6,465 nt of DNA, taken from Rhodanobacteraceae bacterium. GTDB lineage: Bacteria > Pseudomonadota > Gammaproteobacteria > Xanthomonadales > Rhodanobacteraceae. Both the position numbers and the translations under genes were made by a program. Shown in pieces: positions 1 to 6,325 of this stretch (positions are counted from its first letter, which is position 1; the number at the start of each line of letters is the position of its first letter). A model generated the notes under the pieces. It was not told the DNA's origin, searched no databases, and saw nothing but the letters and a program-made list of their open reading frames with translations. The DNA lies in assembly GCA_025924775.1 (NCBI GenBank), contig JAICHS010000134.1:1-6465 (forward strand). The letters are read 5' to 3'.

Positions 1-1
1 A

Positions 2-502
2 CTGGAGGCTACCGCCACCGCGCTGCTGCAGTTGACGCGGATCGAATCGGGGTTGGAGCGAACGCAGCGCGAAGACGTCGTGGTGGCGACGCTGCTGGCG
101 CGTATCGTCGCGCGGCACCAGGACAGCGCACATGCACGGGGCGTCGCGATCAAGTTGGCGTTCGACGACGCTGCTGCTGGGACACTTGCCGCTGATCCGA
201 TCCTGTTGGAAATCGTGCTCGACAACCTGCTCGGCAACGCGGTGGCCTACGCGCCGTCCGGCACGCGGGTCGATCTGCGCGCGCTGCCGGACGGCATCCG
301 CGTGGGCAACGCCGCACCGTCGCTGCACCCGGACGACCTCGAAAATTTCGGCCAGCGTTTCTGGCGCAAGGATGCACAAGGCGCGGGCCACGCCGGCCTG
401 GGCCTGGCGCTGGCCGGTGCCGCGGCGCACGCGCTGAACATGTCGCTGGCATTCGCGCTGGACGCTGGCGTGCTGCACGCCACCCTGCGTTGGGGATTGT
501 AG
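2..502 (+). CDS. Sensor histidine kinase, C-terminal part (5' end off window)
   Basis: The frame is open from base 2 to a TAG at 500-502, giving 166 residues with no start, so the gene begins to the left of the window. Residues 1-20 (ending LLQLTRIESGLER) look like the end of the HisKA dimerisation helix; the phosphorylated His lies upstream. The rest is a HATPase_c domain: N-box around residues 70-80 (EIVLDNLLGNA), then an ATP-lid stretch with ENFGQRFWRKD (residues 114-124), then the glycine-rich G2 box HAGLGLALAG (130-139). The usual DxGxG of the G1 box is replaced by VGNAAPSL (101-108), a variant that I recall in some proteobacterial kinases. In two-component systems this domain binds ATP and phosphorylates the kinase's own His, which then passes phosphate to a response regulator. 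No partner is visible here. The gene converges on the efflux operon, and whether it controls that operon is unknown. The stop codon lies inside a REP-like repeat. Confidence 0.9.
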   Translation: MEATATALLQLTRIESGLERTQREDVVVATLLARIVARHQDSAHARGVAIKLAFDDAAAGTLAADPILLEIVLDNLLGNAVAYAPSGTRVDLRALPDGIRVGNAAPSLHPDDLENFGQRFWRKDAQGAGHAGLGLALAGAAAHALNMSLAFALDAGVLHATLRWGL

Positions 503-521
503 GCACGCGCCTGCGCGCGAC
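499..521 (+). repeat. GTAG-type REP-like element, unit A
   Basis: A 23-base unit built as GTAGG + CA + stem CGCGC (506-510) + loop CT (511-512) + stem GCGCG (513-517) + tail CGAC (518-521). The stem pairs perfectly. A GTAG head followed by a short imperfect palindrome is the known hallmark of REP elements mobilised by RAYT transposases in Stenotrophomonas, Xanthomonas and Pseudomonas relatives. The TAG of the head is the stop codon of the histidine kinase gene. The register is identical to unit B on the other strand. Copy number in the genome cannot be seen from here. Confidence 0.68.
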
Positions 522-608
522 GCGTGTCGCCATGTACGCCAATGCTCTGTGGTCGCCTGCAGGCAGGGTCCTACGAAGAGCGTCTGACGATTTCGCGCTG
601 ACCCGCTC
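503..608. other. Convergent intergenic gap filled by REP-like cluster
   Basis: This gap between two converging genes holds most of REP-like units A, B and C and short unique spacers (522-550 and 575-589). I found no GC-rich hairpin followed by a T-run on either strand, so no classical intrinsic terminator can be called. The REP hairpins themselves could protect transcript 3' ends or limit read-through between the two genes, as known for some REP and BIME elements; this is inference. Confidence 0.6.
551..574 (-). repeat. GTAG-type REP-like element, unit B (inverted relative to A)
   Basis: Read on the - strand from 574: GTAGG + AC + stem CCTGC + loop CT + stem GCAGG + tail CGACC. The head, 2-base gap, 5-bp stem, CT loop and CGAC tail match unit A position by position. 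The stem bases differ, but both stems pair perfectly, so the differences are compensatory. This argues for a real structured repeat rather than chance. Units A and B face each other 29 bases apart, like the paired REPs of a BIME. No REP-associated transposase gene is in the window. Confidence 0.68.
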
Positions 609-612
609 CTAC
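590..612 (-). repeat. Degenerate GTAG-type REP-like element, unit C
   Basis: Read on the - strand from 612: GTAGG + AG + CGGGT + CA + GCGCG + AAAT. The register matches units A and B, but the stem has one G-G mismatch and one wobble pair, and the tail has diverged. The start TGTAGGAGCGGG strongly resembles the head of xanthomonad-type REP repeats. The TAG of the head (611-609) is the stop codon of the RND pump gene. Less certain than A and B because the palindrome is decayed. Confidence 0.5.
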
Positions 613-3600
613 ACGCGTGTGCGCCGCATCGCCAGCGAGTACAGCACCGGCATCACCACTAGGACCAGCGGCACCGCGACCAGCATGCCGGCGATGATCG
701 CGATTGCCAGCGGTTGCTGCATTTGCGCGCCGCGTCCGATTGCCAACGCCAGCGGCGAGAGCGTCAGGATCGCGGCGATGGTGGACATCAGGATTGCGCG
801 CATGCGATGGCGCCCGGCCGCAAGCAGCGCCTCGCGCAGGCGCAGCGCCTGCTGGTTGCGGGCCGCCTGATCCTGCAGCTCGGCCAGTTCCGAGAAGTAG
901 AAGATCGCAAGCTCGGTGACGATGCCGACGATCATGGTCATGCCCATCATCGAGGAAATGTCGAGTTCGGTGCCCGTCACCCACAGCCCGATGAACACGC
1001 CGCAGATCGCCAGCAGCGGCTGGATGATCACCGTGATCGCGGCGCGGAAGCTTTCGTACAGGAACAGCAGCAGCGTGAACACCAGCGCGAACGCAGTCGC
1101 GAGCACGATGGTCAGGCCGCGGAAGGCGATCTGCTGCTGCTGGTACAACCCGCCCAGTTCGAAGTACATCCCTTGCGGCAGCTCGCCACGCGCATTCAGC
1201 ACGCGCTTGACGTCGTGCATGGTGGAGCCGAGGTCGCGCCCGGCGATGCGCGCGGTCACCGCGACCATGCGCTTGAGGTTTTCATGGTCGATCTCGGGCT
1301 GGCCGGTTTGCTCGGCAAGCGTGGCGACGCGCGACAACGGGAACACCTGGCCGTGTCCGTCGCTGATCGGCAGCGACGCCAATTGCTCGATCTCGGCACG
1401 CTCGCCGGGCGGCACCCACACCCGCACCGCGACCATCTTGGGGCCTTCGGGCAGTGCGGTCGCGATGCTGCCGGCCACCGCGGCCGCGACCTGGCTGGTG
1501 ACGCTTTTCGGGTCCAGGCCCAGCAGCGCGGCCTTGACCGGATCGACGTGCACTTCCAGCGCATCGCCGGCCGGGTTGATGCCGTTGCGCACGCTGGTCA
1601 CGCCCTGGATCTTGCCGAGTTGCGCGGCCACCTTCCGGGCCGCGGCGTCGAGTTGCGCGACGTTGTCGGAGAACAGCTTGACTGCGATCGGCTGCGGCAC
1701 CGCGGTCAGGTCGCCGATCATGTCCTCCAACAATTGCGAGACATCCACGTCCAGCCCCGGAACCTCGGCCGCGACCTGCTCGCGGATGTGCTCCATCACC
1801 TGCTCGGTCGGTGGCCGCGCGCCGTTTTTCAGGCGCACGAAGATGTCGCCGCTGTTGGCCTCGGTAAGGCCGCCGCCCAACTGCAGGCCGGTGCGGCGCG
1901 ACCAGGTATCGACGTAGGGGTCGCGGCGCAGGATCGTGGCAACCTTTTGCAGCAGGCGGTTGGTTTCCGCAAGCGAGGTGCCGGGTGGCGACCGGTAGTC
2001 CAGCGTGAATCCGCCCTCGTCCATTTTCGGCATGAAGCCGGTGCCGACCGCCTTGTAGGCCAGGAACCCGGCGACCACCAGCGGGATCAGTCCGACCAGC
2101 AGCAGCACCGGCCATTCCAGCGTGCGCAGCAGCAGGCCCTCGTAAAAGGCCAAGAGGCGCCGCCACAGCCGGGTGGGCGGGCGCGCCTGCGCGTGGCGCG
2201 CGTCGATCAGGCGCGCGGCGAGGATCGGCACCACGATGAAGGTCAGCAGGTACGAAATGACCAGGGCGCTCGCCATGGTCAAGGACAACGCCTTGAAGAA
2301 CGCGCCGGTGACGCCGGTGAGGAACGCCAGCGGCAGGAAGATCACGATGGTGGCCAGCGAGGATCCGGTCTGCGGGCGTGCGAATTCGCGCGCGGCCCGC
2401 GCGATGCGTTCGCCGACCCGTGACGGTGCATCCTGTTTGGCGGTGTCGCGCAGGCGGCGCATGATGTGTTCCAGCATCACCACCACGTCGTCGATCAACA
2501 GTCCAACCGCCGCCGCCATGCCGCCCAGCGTCATCATGTTGAAGCTCATGCCGAGCAGCTTCAGCAGCAAGGTGGTGATCGCGAGCGTCGCCGGCACCAC
2601 CAGCAGCGCGATCAGGATGACGCGCGTATTGCGCAGGAACACGAACAGCACCAGGCCCGCCAGCACGATGCCGATCAGGATCGCGTCGCGCACGCTGGCC
2701 GCGGATTCGCGCACCAGCTGCGTAAGGTCGTACCACGCCGCCACCTTCACCCCTTTGGGCATCTGCGCGGCGTAGCCGGCCAGGCGCGCCTTGACCGCGT
2801 CCACCATCGCGATGCTGTTGGCGGAAGGCTGCTGGAACACCTGCAGCAGGATCGCCGGCTCGCCGTCGGCCACGGTGCGCACCCACGCCGGCTGGACGCC
2901 GGGCCTGACCGTGGCGACGTCACGGACCCGCACCACGCCGCCCGGACCCGCGCGGACCACCACGTCGCCCAGCGCCGCAACGCTGGTCGGCTGGTTGTTG
3001 GCCAGCAGCAGGAACAGCTTGTAATGGTCGGCGAGGCGTCCGAGCGCGGAAATGTCGGCCGCATTCGAAATCGCGTTGACGACGTCCTTGAGTGCGAGGT
3101 TCTGCGCGCGCAGCCTGGCGGGGTCGATGTCGACGTGGACTTCACCGACGCCGCTGCCCTGCACGTCGACCAGCGCCACGCCGGCGACCCCGCTCAGCAA
3201 CGGCCGCAGCTGGTACTGCGCAAGGTCGTACAACTGGGTGCGCGTCAAGGTCTTGCTGGTGAGGCTGTAGGCGATGACGGGCTCGTCCACCATCGGGTCC
3301 ATGCGCACGGCGTGGATGCGCGTGCCGGGCGGCAGGTCCGGCAACACCTGGCTGGCGGCGGCGTTGACGTTGAGGAACGCGCGGCTCATGTCGGCGCCCC
3401 AGTCGAAATCGACGTTGATCTCGGCGCTGCCACGGCTGGTGGTGGAGCGCACATCGCGCACGCCGCGCACAGCCCGGATCGCTTCCTCGATGGGGGTCGT
3501 CACGGCGACCACCATCTGGCTGGCGGGCCGATCGCCGGCATCGATGTCCACGCGCACGCGCGGAAACGACACGTTCGGAAACAGCGCCACGGGCAGGTTG

Positions 3601-3689
3601 AACACCGACGCCAGACCGCCCAACGCCAGGATCAGCACCAGGAACAGCAGCGAACGGCGGTGGGCCTGGAACCACGCGGCGAGGTTCAT
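609..3689 (-). CDS. RND-family efflux transporter, inner-membrane permease subunit
   Basis: The 1026-residue product has the length and layout of an RND pump (AcrB/CusA type). It has TM1 at about residues 13-31, a large periplasmic porter/docking loop (about 38-330), TM2-TM6 (about 333-495), TM7 (about 525-545), a second periplasmic loop (about 550-850) and TM8-TM12 (about 855-1015). Family motifs include FPNVSFPRV (37-45) and VGTGFMPKMDEGG (548-560). TM4 carries the Asp pair D400-D401 in GLLIDDVVVMLEH. TM10 has VGIVTELAIF with Glu at 926, where AcrB has Lys940 and CusA has Glu939. TM11 starts with RMRAILMS, giving R964 at the AcrB Arg971 position. RND trimers use proton influx to drive export through an adaptor and a TolC-type channel. 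The ATG at 3689 overlaps the adaptor stop as ATGA, and only a weak G-rich stretch precedes it, so translation probably depends on coupling. The substrate is unknown: no Met cluster like that of CusA is evident, and the sequence fits neither HAE1 nor HME cleanly. Confidence 0.95.
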   Translation of the reverse strand: MNLAAWFQAHRRSLLFLVLILALGGLASVFNLPVALFPNVSFPRVRVDIDAGDRPASQMVVAVTTPIEEAIRAVRGVRDVRSTTSRGSAEINVDFDWGADMSRAFLNVNAAASQVLPDLPPGTRIHAVRMDPMVDEPVIAYSLTSKTLTRTQLYDLAQYQLRPLLSGVAGVALVDVQGSGVGEVHVDIDPARLRAQNLALKDVVNAISNAADISALGRLADHYKLFLLLANNQPTSVAALGDVVVRAGPGGVVRVRDVATVRPGVQPAWVRTVADGEPAILLQVFQQPSANSIAMVDAVKARLAGYAAQMPKGVKVAAWYDLTQLVRESAASVRDAILIGIVLAGLVLFVFLRNTRVILIALLVVPATLAITTLLLKLLGMSFNMMTLGGMAAAVGLLIDDVVVMLEHIMRRLRDTAKQDAPSRVGERIARAAREFARPQTGSSLATIVIFLPLAFLTGVTGAFFKALSLTMASALVISYLLTFIVVPILAARLIDARHAQARPPTRLWRRLLAFYEGLLLRTLEWPVLLLVGLIPLVVAGFLAYKAVGTGFMPKMDEGGFTLDYRSPPGTSLAETNRLLQKVATILRRDPYVDTWSRRTGLQLGGGLTEANSGDIFVRLKNGARPPTEQVMEHIREQVAAEVPGLDVDVSQLLEDMIGDLTAVPQPIAVKLFSDNVAQLDAAARKVAAQLGKIQGVTSVRNGINPAGDALEVHVDPVKAALLGLDPKSVTSQVAAAVAGSIATALPEGPKMVAVRVWVPPGERAEIEQLASLPISDGHGQVFPLSRVATLAEQTGQPEIDHENLKRMVAVTARIAGRDLGSTMHDVKRVLNARGELPQGMYFELGGLYQQQQIAFRGLTIVLATAFALVFTLLLFLYESFRAAITVIIQPLLAICGVFIGLWVTGTELDISSMMGMTMIVGIVTELAIFYFSELAELQDQAARNQQALRLREALLAAGRHRMRAILMSTIAAILTLSPLALAIGRGAQMQQPLAIAIIAGMLVAVPLVLVVMPVLYSLAMRRTRV
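3686..3689 (-). promoter_or_regulatory. ATGA stop/start overlap, adaptor to RND gene
   Basis: On the - strand the TGA ending the adaptor gene shares bases with the ATG of the RND gene. Such 4-base overlaps usually mean translational coupling by re-initiation, which would fix the relative output of the two subunits. Confidence 0.85.
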
Positions 3690-4759
3690 CGCGCCGCGGC
3701 CCCGCGGGGTGCCGCAGCAGGTGCGCCGCGCACCGGGTCGCCGTCCGAGATTTCGTAACTGCCGAGCGTGATCACCGGCGCGTGCGGGTCCAGGGCACCC
3801 GCCACGCCGACCGGACTGCCGTCGGGCGCCAACACTTTCACGTCCACCCGCCTGGCCTTGCCAGCGACGATCTGGAACAGGTAGTCCCCCTGCGCGTCGT
3901 TTTGCAGCGCGTCGCGCGGTACCGCCCAGGCCGTGAAGCTGGAGGTGTCGATGGCCGCGGACAGCGCGCTGCCGGCGGCAAGCCGCGGCTGACTGGAGAG
4001 CGTGGCGACCGCGTCCACCCGCCGCGTTTGCGGATTCACCGCGTCGCCGACCATCGCGATGGTGCCGTGCAGCGGCGGGCTGCCGTGCGTGGCGTACACG
4101 GGGCGGATCGTCACCGGCATGCCGACGTGGACGCCGCCGGCGGCTTCGGGGTCGATGCCGAGCTGCGCCGCCAGACCCGAGGTCGGCATGAATTCGGCAA
4201 GCGGCGTGCCCGCCGCGATGCGTTGCCCGCGCTGCACGTCAAGTCGGGTCACCACGCCGTCGGCGGGCGCGCGCAACGCGGTGACCGCCTCGGCGCCGCC
4301 GAGTTTCGACTGTGCAGCGAGCGTGGCCTTGGCATCCAGCAGTACCTTGCGCGCGGCATCGAGCTGGGTATCGGTGGCCAGTTTTTCCGTGCGCAGGCGC
4401 TCGGTGCGCGCAAGCTCGTCGCGCGCGACGGTCACCGCGCTCTGGGCCTGCAGCCAGGCGCTGCGCGTCGCGGGATCGGTCGCCAGCGTCAGCACCACGT
4501 CGCCGCGGTGCACGCGGCGGCCGGCCAGTACCTGGGTCGCGACGACCTGACCGGCCTGCGGCAGGCTCAGCGACAGGGCGTTGCGGCTGTCGGCGGCCAG
4601 TTGTCCGAATGCGGCGACCTGGGCGTGGAAGGTTTGCCGCACCGGAAGCGCGAAACCCACCTCGGTGGCCGGTTGCGCGCCGGTGGTGTCGGGCGGCCCC
4701 GAGCAGCCGGCCAGGGCCGCGACCACCAACATCGTGGGCAGCGCGAAACGGGTTTTCAT
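3686..4759 (-). CDS. RND efflux periplasmic adaptor (membrane fusion protein), lipoprotein
   Basis: The 357-residue product begins with a lipoprotein signal peptide ending in LAGC (Cys19), so it is probably acylated and held in the inner membrane facing the periplasm. Domains follow the adaptor plan: first half of a lipoyl-like domain (about 63-92, with AGQVVATQVLAGRRVHRGDVV), an alpha-helical hairpin with coiled-coil character (about 95-155), second lipoyl half (about 160-190, ALRAPADGVVTRLDVQRGQR), beta-barrel (about 195-270) and membrane-proximal domain (about 275-345, ending SYEISDGDPV). The C-terminus is an Ala/Arg/Pro-rich tail. The adaptor joins the RND pump to the outer-membrane channel. 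The frame stays open upstream to 5272, but that part lies inside the outer-membrane-protein gene. The ATG at 4759 is chosen because the signal peptide starts there, AGGGA lies 9 bases upstream, and ATGA overlaps the stop of the preceding gene. No His- or Met-rich metal-binding N-terminus like that of CzcB or CusB is seen. Confidence 0.93.
   Translation of the reverse strand: MKTRFALPTMLVVAALAGCSGPPDTTGAQPATEVGFALPVRQTFHAQVAAFGQLAADSRNALSLSLPQAGQVVATQVLAGRRVHRGDVVLTLATDPATRSAWLQAQSAVTVARDELARTERLRTEKLATDTQLDAARKVLLDAKATLAAQSKLGGAEAVTALRAPADGVVTRLDVQRGQRIAAGTPLAEFMPTSGLAAQLGIDPEAAGGVHVGMPVTIRPVYATHGSPPLHGTIAMVGDAVNPQTRRVDAVATLSSQPRLAAGSALSAAIDTSSFTAWAVPRDALQNDAQGDYLFQIVAGKARRVDVKVLAPDGSPVGVAGALDPHAPVITLGSYEISDGDPVRGAPAAAPRGAAAR
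4756..4759 (-). promoter_or_regulatory. ATGA stop/start overlap, outer-membrane protein to adaptor gene
   Basis: The TGA of the TolC-family gene overlaps the ATG of the adaptor gene in the same 4-base form as the next junction. Here a recognisable ribosome site (AGGGA, 4773-4769) also precedes the adaptor start, so initiation may be both coupled and independent. Confidence 0.85.
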
Positions 4760-6162
4760 GATCGGCAATCCCTGCAGGAAGCAGTGTGCGCGGACCCACT
4801 GGCAACGCCGTGGGTGGATGGCCAGTTGCCTACCAGTGCGTCCAGCGCAATGGCCGCCTCGTGGGTGTTCTGGTCCAGCGTCAGCAGCGCGGTATCGGCG
4901 GCCAGCGAGCTGGCACGGATCGCAAGCCAGGTTGGCCAATCGAGGTTGCCCGCCGCGTAACTTGCCTGGGCGGCGGTGCGTGCGCGCGCGAGTTGCGCCG
5001 CGTGCAGCGCCAGCGCCTGGCGTTGGGCGCGATCGCTGGCGAGGTCGGCGGCCAGACGCTGGACGTCGTTGCGGTCGGTGAGCAGGCGAGCCGAGTATTG
5101 ATCGTGCAACTGCTGCCGGGTCGCGCGTTCGATCGCGATGTTGCCGCGGTTGCCGTCGAACAGCGGCAATGACAGCCCGATCGAGAAGCCGGCACTGGAA
5201 ATGTTGCTGTTGTCGCGCGCCTTCACGAAGCCGACGGTGATGGCGGGGAACTGGGCCAGGATCGCCGCGCACAGTTTTTCATCCTGCGCGTGGTAACCGG
5301 CCTTGAGTGCCAGCAGGTCGGGGCGGCGTTGTGGCATGTCCGTCAGTGCGCGTTGCACTTCCGTCGGGTCGGGGTCGACCGAGAACGGCGCGCCGGTCAG
5401 GTGCAGCGGCACGCCGGCATCCAGGCCCAGCAGTCCGTGCAGGTCGTGTTCGGCCAGGTTGAGCTGGCGCTGCGCGTCGCCCAGCTGGTTGGTGACATCG
5501 GAAGCCGCGTTCAAGCCCGCGCTGGCGGAAGCGTAGGTCAGGTCGCCCGCCTGCAGTGCCCGCGTGATCGCCGCCTGCACCGGCGCCAGTGCTGCCTGCT
5601 CGTGCTCGAGGCGCGCAATCTGCTGGCCGAAGAAGTACACACGGTCGAACAGCGTGCGCGCCTGGGCGATGGTCTGCCATTCGCCCCACAGCAGGTCCAG
5701 GTCCACCTCGCGTGCACCCGCGCGCGCCGCCTGCACCCGCGCCGAACGCGTGACCAGGTCACCCAGATTGAACGTGAGACCTGCGGTGTAGGAATCGGTG
5801 GCCCCCGTCGGGTGGCCGGTTGGATGGTCGTGCTCATAGCTCAATTGCGGGTCGGGCAACAGGCCGGCCGCATAGGCTTGTGCGTGCGCGATGCCGGCCG
5901 CGTCGCGCTGCGCCTGCAACTGCGGATCGTTGGCCACAGCCAGCATCGCGACCTCGGTGACGTCGAGGCCGTTGGCAGGATTGAACGGATACGCCCGCAA
6001 TGCGGGCGTCGGCAGCGACGCCGCCGGAACCTTGAGGTCGGTCACGCGCCGCGCACCGCTCCCGCTGTCGAGTGGCAGCGGGTGGAAGGTGGCGCAACCG
6101 GCCAGCGCGGCAAACGCGAAGGGCAGGGACAGGCGCAACAGCTGCGCCGGAAAGTCGGGCAT
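4756..6162 (-). CDS. TolC/CusC-family outer-membrane efflux lipoprotein
   Basis: The 468-residue product has the length of outer-membrane efflux (OEP) proteins. It opens with a signal peptide ending LAGC (Cys23), predicting an outer-membrane lipoprotein like OprM or CusC. It has two OEP repeats: the first contains AVANDPQLQAQRDAAGIAHA (about 75-94) and YAAGLLPDPQLSYE (97-110). The second contains the hallmark RRPDLLALKAGYHAQDEKLCAA (about 279-300) and GLSLPLFDGNRGNIA (329-343), followed by a long helix. Such proteins form trimeric channels that carry substrate from the pump across periplasm and outer membrane. The ATG at 6162 is chosen because the lipobox follows at normal distance; an upstream extension to a TTG at 6243 would add 27 residues and bury the signal peptide. 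The possible ribosome site GGCAGG lies about 12 bases upstream and is poorly spaced. It is the first gene of the operon. Unusual points are the HDHPTGHPTG segment (111-120) and a Cys pair CRDC near the C-terminus. Confidence 0.93.
   Translation of the reverse strand: MPDFPAQLLRLSLPFAFAALAGCATFHPLPLDSGSGARRVTDLKVPAASLPTPALRAYPFNPANGLDVTEVAMLAVANDPQLQAQRDAAGIAHAQAYAAGLLPDPQLSYEHDHPTGHPTGATDSYTAGLTFNLGDLVTRSARVQAARAGAREVDLDLLWGEWQTIAQARTLFDRVYFFGQQIARLEHEQAALAPVQAAITRALQAGDLTYASASAGLNAASDVTNQLGDAQRQLNLAEHDLHGLLGLDAGVPLHLTGAPFSVDPDPTEVQRALTDMPQRRPDLLALKAGYHAQDEKLCAAILAQFPAITVGFVKARDNSNISSAGFSIGLSLPLFDGNRGNIAIERATRQQLHDQYSARLLTDRNDVQRLAADLASDRAQRQALALHAAQLARARTAAQASYAAGNLDWPTWLAIRASSLAADTALLTLDQNTHEAAIALDALVGNWPSTHGVASGSAHTASCRDCRS
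5991..6009. repeat. Perfect 19-base palindrome inside the TolC-family gene
   Basis: ACGCCCGCA, a single A, then TGCGGGCGT: 9-base arms with a 1-base centre. It lies in codons about 52-57 (residues TPALRA) of the outer-membrane-protein gene, so in RNA it could form a hairpin near the start of the operon message. It may be a chance product of GC-rich coding sequence. Confidence 0.5.
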
Positions 6163-6218
6163 CGCAACACGTTGCCTGCCGACACTTAGGTGGTGCTTAG
6201 CGATGCGATCCAGGTGCC

Positions 6219-6229
6219 GTGTCCGACAC
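6219..6229. repeat. Short perfect inverted repeat GTGTCCGACAC
   Basis: GTGTC and GACAC arms around one C, lying 57 bases upstream of the outer-membrane-protein start codon. The outer TGTC...GACA pattern is shared with the larger palindrome at 6283-6300, so it could be a lesser site for the same protein. It is short enough to be chance. Confidence 0.35.
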
Positions 6230-6249
6230 ACTGGAGCTGACAAGGATGC

Positions 6250-6278
6250 TTGACAATGCCCCCATCACCCCATAGCCT
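6250..6278 (+). promoter_or_regulatory. Candidate sigma-70 promoter for the rightward gene
   Basis: A perfect -35 box TTGACA (6250-6255), a 17-base spacer and TAGCCT (6273-6278) as -10. The -10 matches consensus only at T1, A2 and T6, which are the most conserved positions. The transcript would start near 6284-6286, at the left edge of the 18-base palindrome, leaving a leader of about 55 bases before the ATG at 6342. Confidence 0.5.
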
Positions 6279-6282
6279 CGCA

Positions 6283-6300
6283 TGTCAAGCTCGCTTGACA
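6283..6300. promoter_or_regulatory. Perfect 18-base palindrome, likely operator
   Basis: TGTCAAGCTCGCTTGACA has 8-base arms with a 2-base centre. The half-site GCTTGACA occurs again at 6248-6255 in direct orientation, overlapping the candidate -35 box. The palindrome would sit on the start point of the candidate rightward promoter, a typical repressor position, and contains TTGACA on both strands. The size fits a dimeric helix-turn-helix regulator, but which one is unknown. Confidence 0.6.
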
Positions 6301-6304
6301 CAAC

Positions 6305-6323
6305 GCGGATGCCCGGCATCCGC
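6305..6323. repeat. Perfect 19-base palindrome next to a ribosome site
   Basis: GCGGATGCC, C, GGCATCCGC: 9-base arms round one base, or an 8-bp stem with a CCG loop in RNA. It ends 2 bases before the ribosome site of the rightward gene, so it could be a leader hairpin affecting translation, or a second protein-binding site. No T-run follows, so it is not a classical terminator. Confidence 0.6.
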
Positions 6324-6325
6324 TT

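Noticed and set aside
503..608. Intrinsic terminator between the converging genes
   Set aside because: The hairpins here are short REP-like stems and none is followed by a T-run on either strand.
714..2423. Long + strand open frame of 569 codons opposite the RND gene
   Set aside because: It is an antisense shadow: its composition is dominated by His, Arg, Gln and Asp, it has no recognisable domain, and the opposite strand encodes a clear RND pump. Long antisense frames are common in GC-rich genes.
3700..3709. CCCCGCGGGG palindrome just before the RND start
   Set aside because: Only 10 bases in very GC-rich coding sequence and too little loop for a stable hairpin; not distinguishable from chance.
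2466..3758. Second long + strand open frame opposite the RND gene
   Set aside because: Same reason: His/Arg/Gln-rich low-complexity translation with no domain, and it crosses the adaptor/pump junction.
4760..5272. Upstream extension of the adaptor frame to 5272
   Set aside because: The extra residues overlap the TolC-family gene in another frame and are Arg/Pro-rich; the lipoprotein signal peptide begins at the ATG at 4759.
6163..6243. N-terminal extension of the channel protein to a TTG at 6243
   Set aside because: It would put 27 mostly polar residues before the signal peptide and lipobox; the ATG at 6162 gives a normal lipoprotein leader.
6265..6283. Leftward promoter using TTGACA at 6288-6283
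   Set aside because: The -35 hexamer is perfect on the - strand, but no acceptable -10 lies 15-19 bases away; only G-rich sequence is found there.
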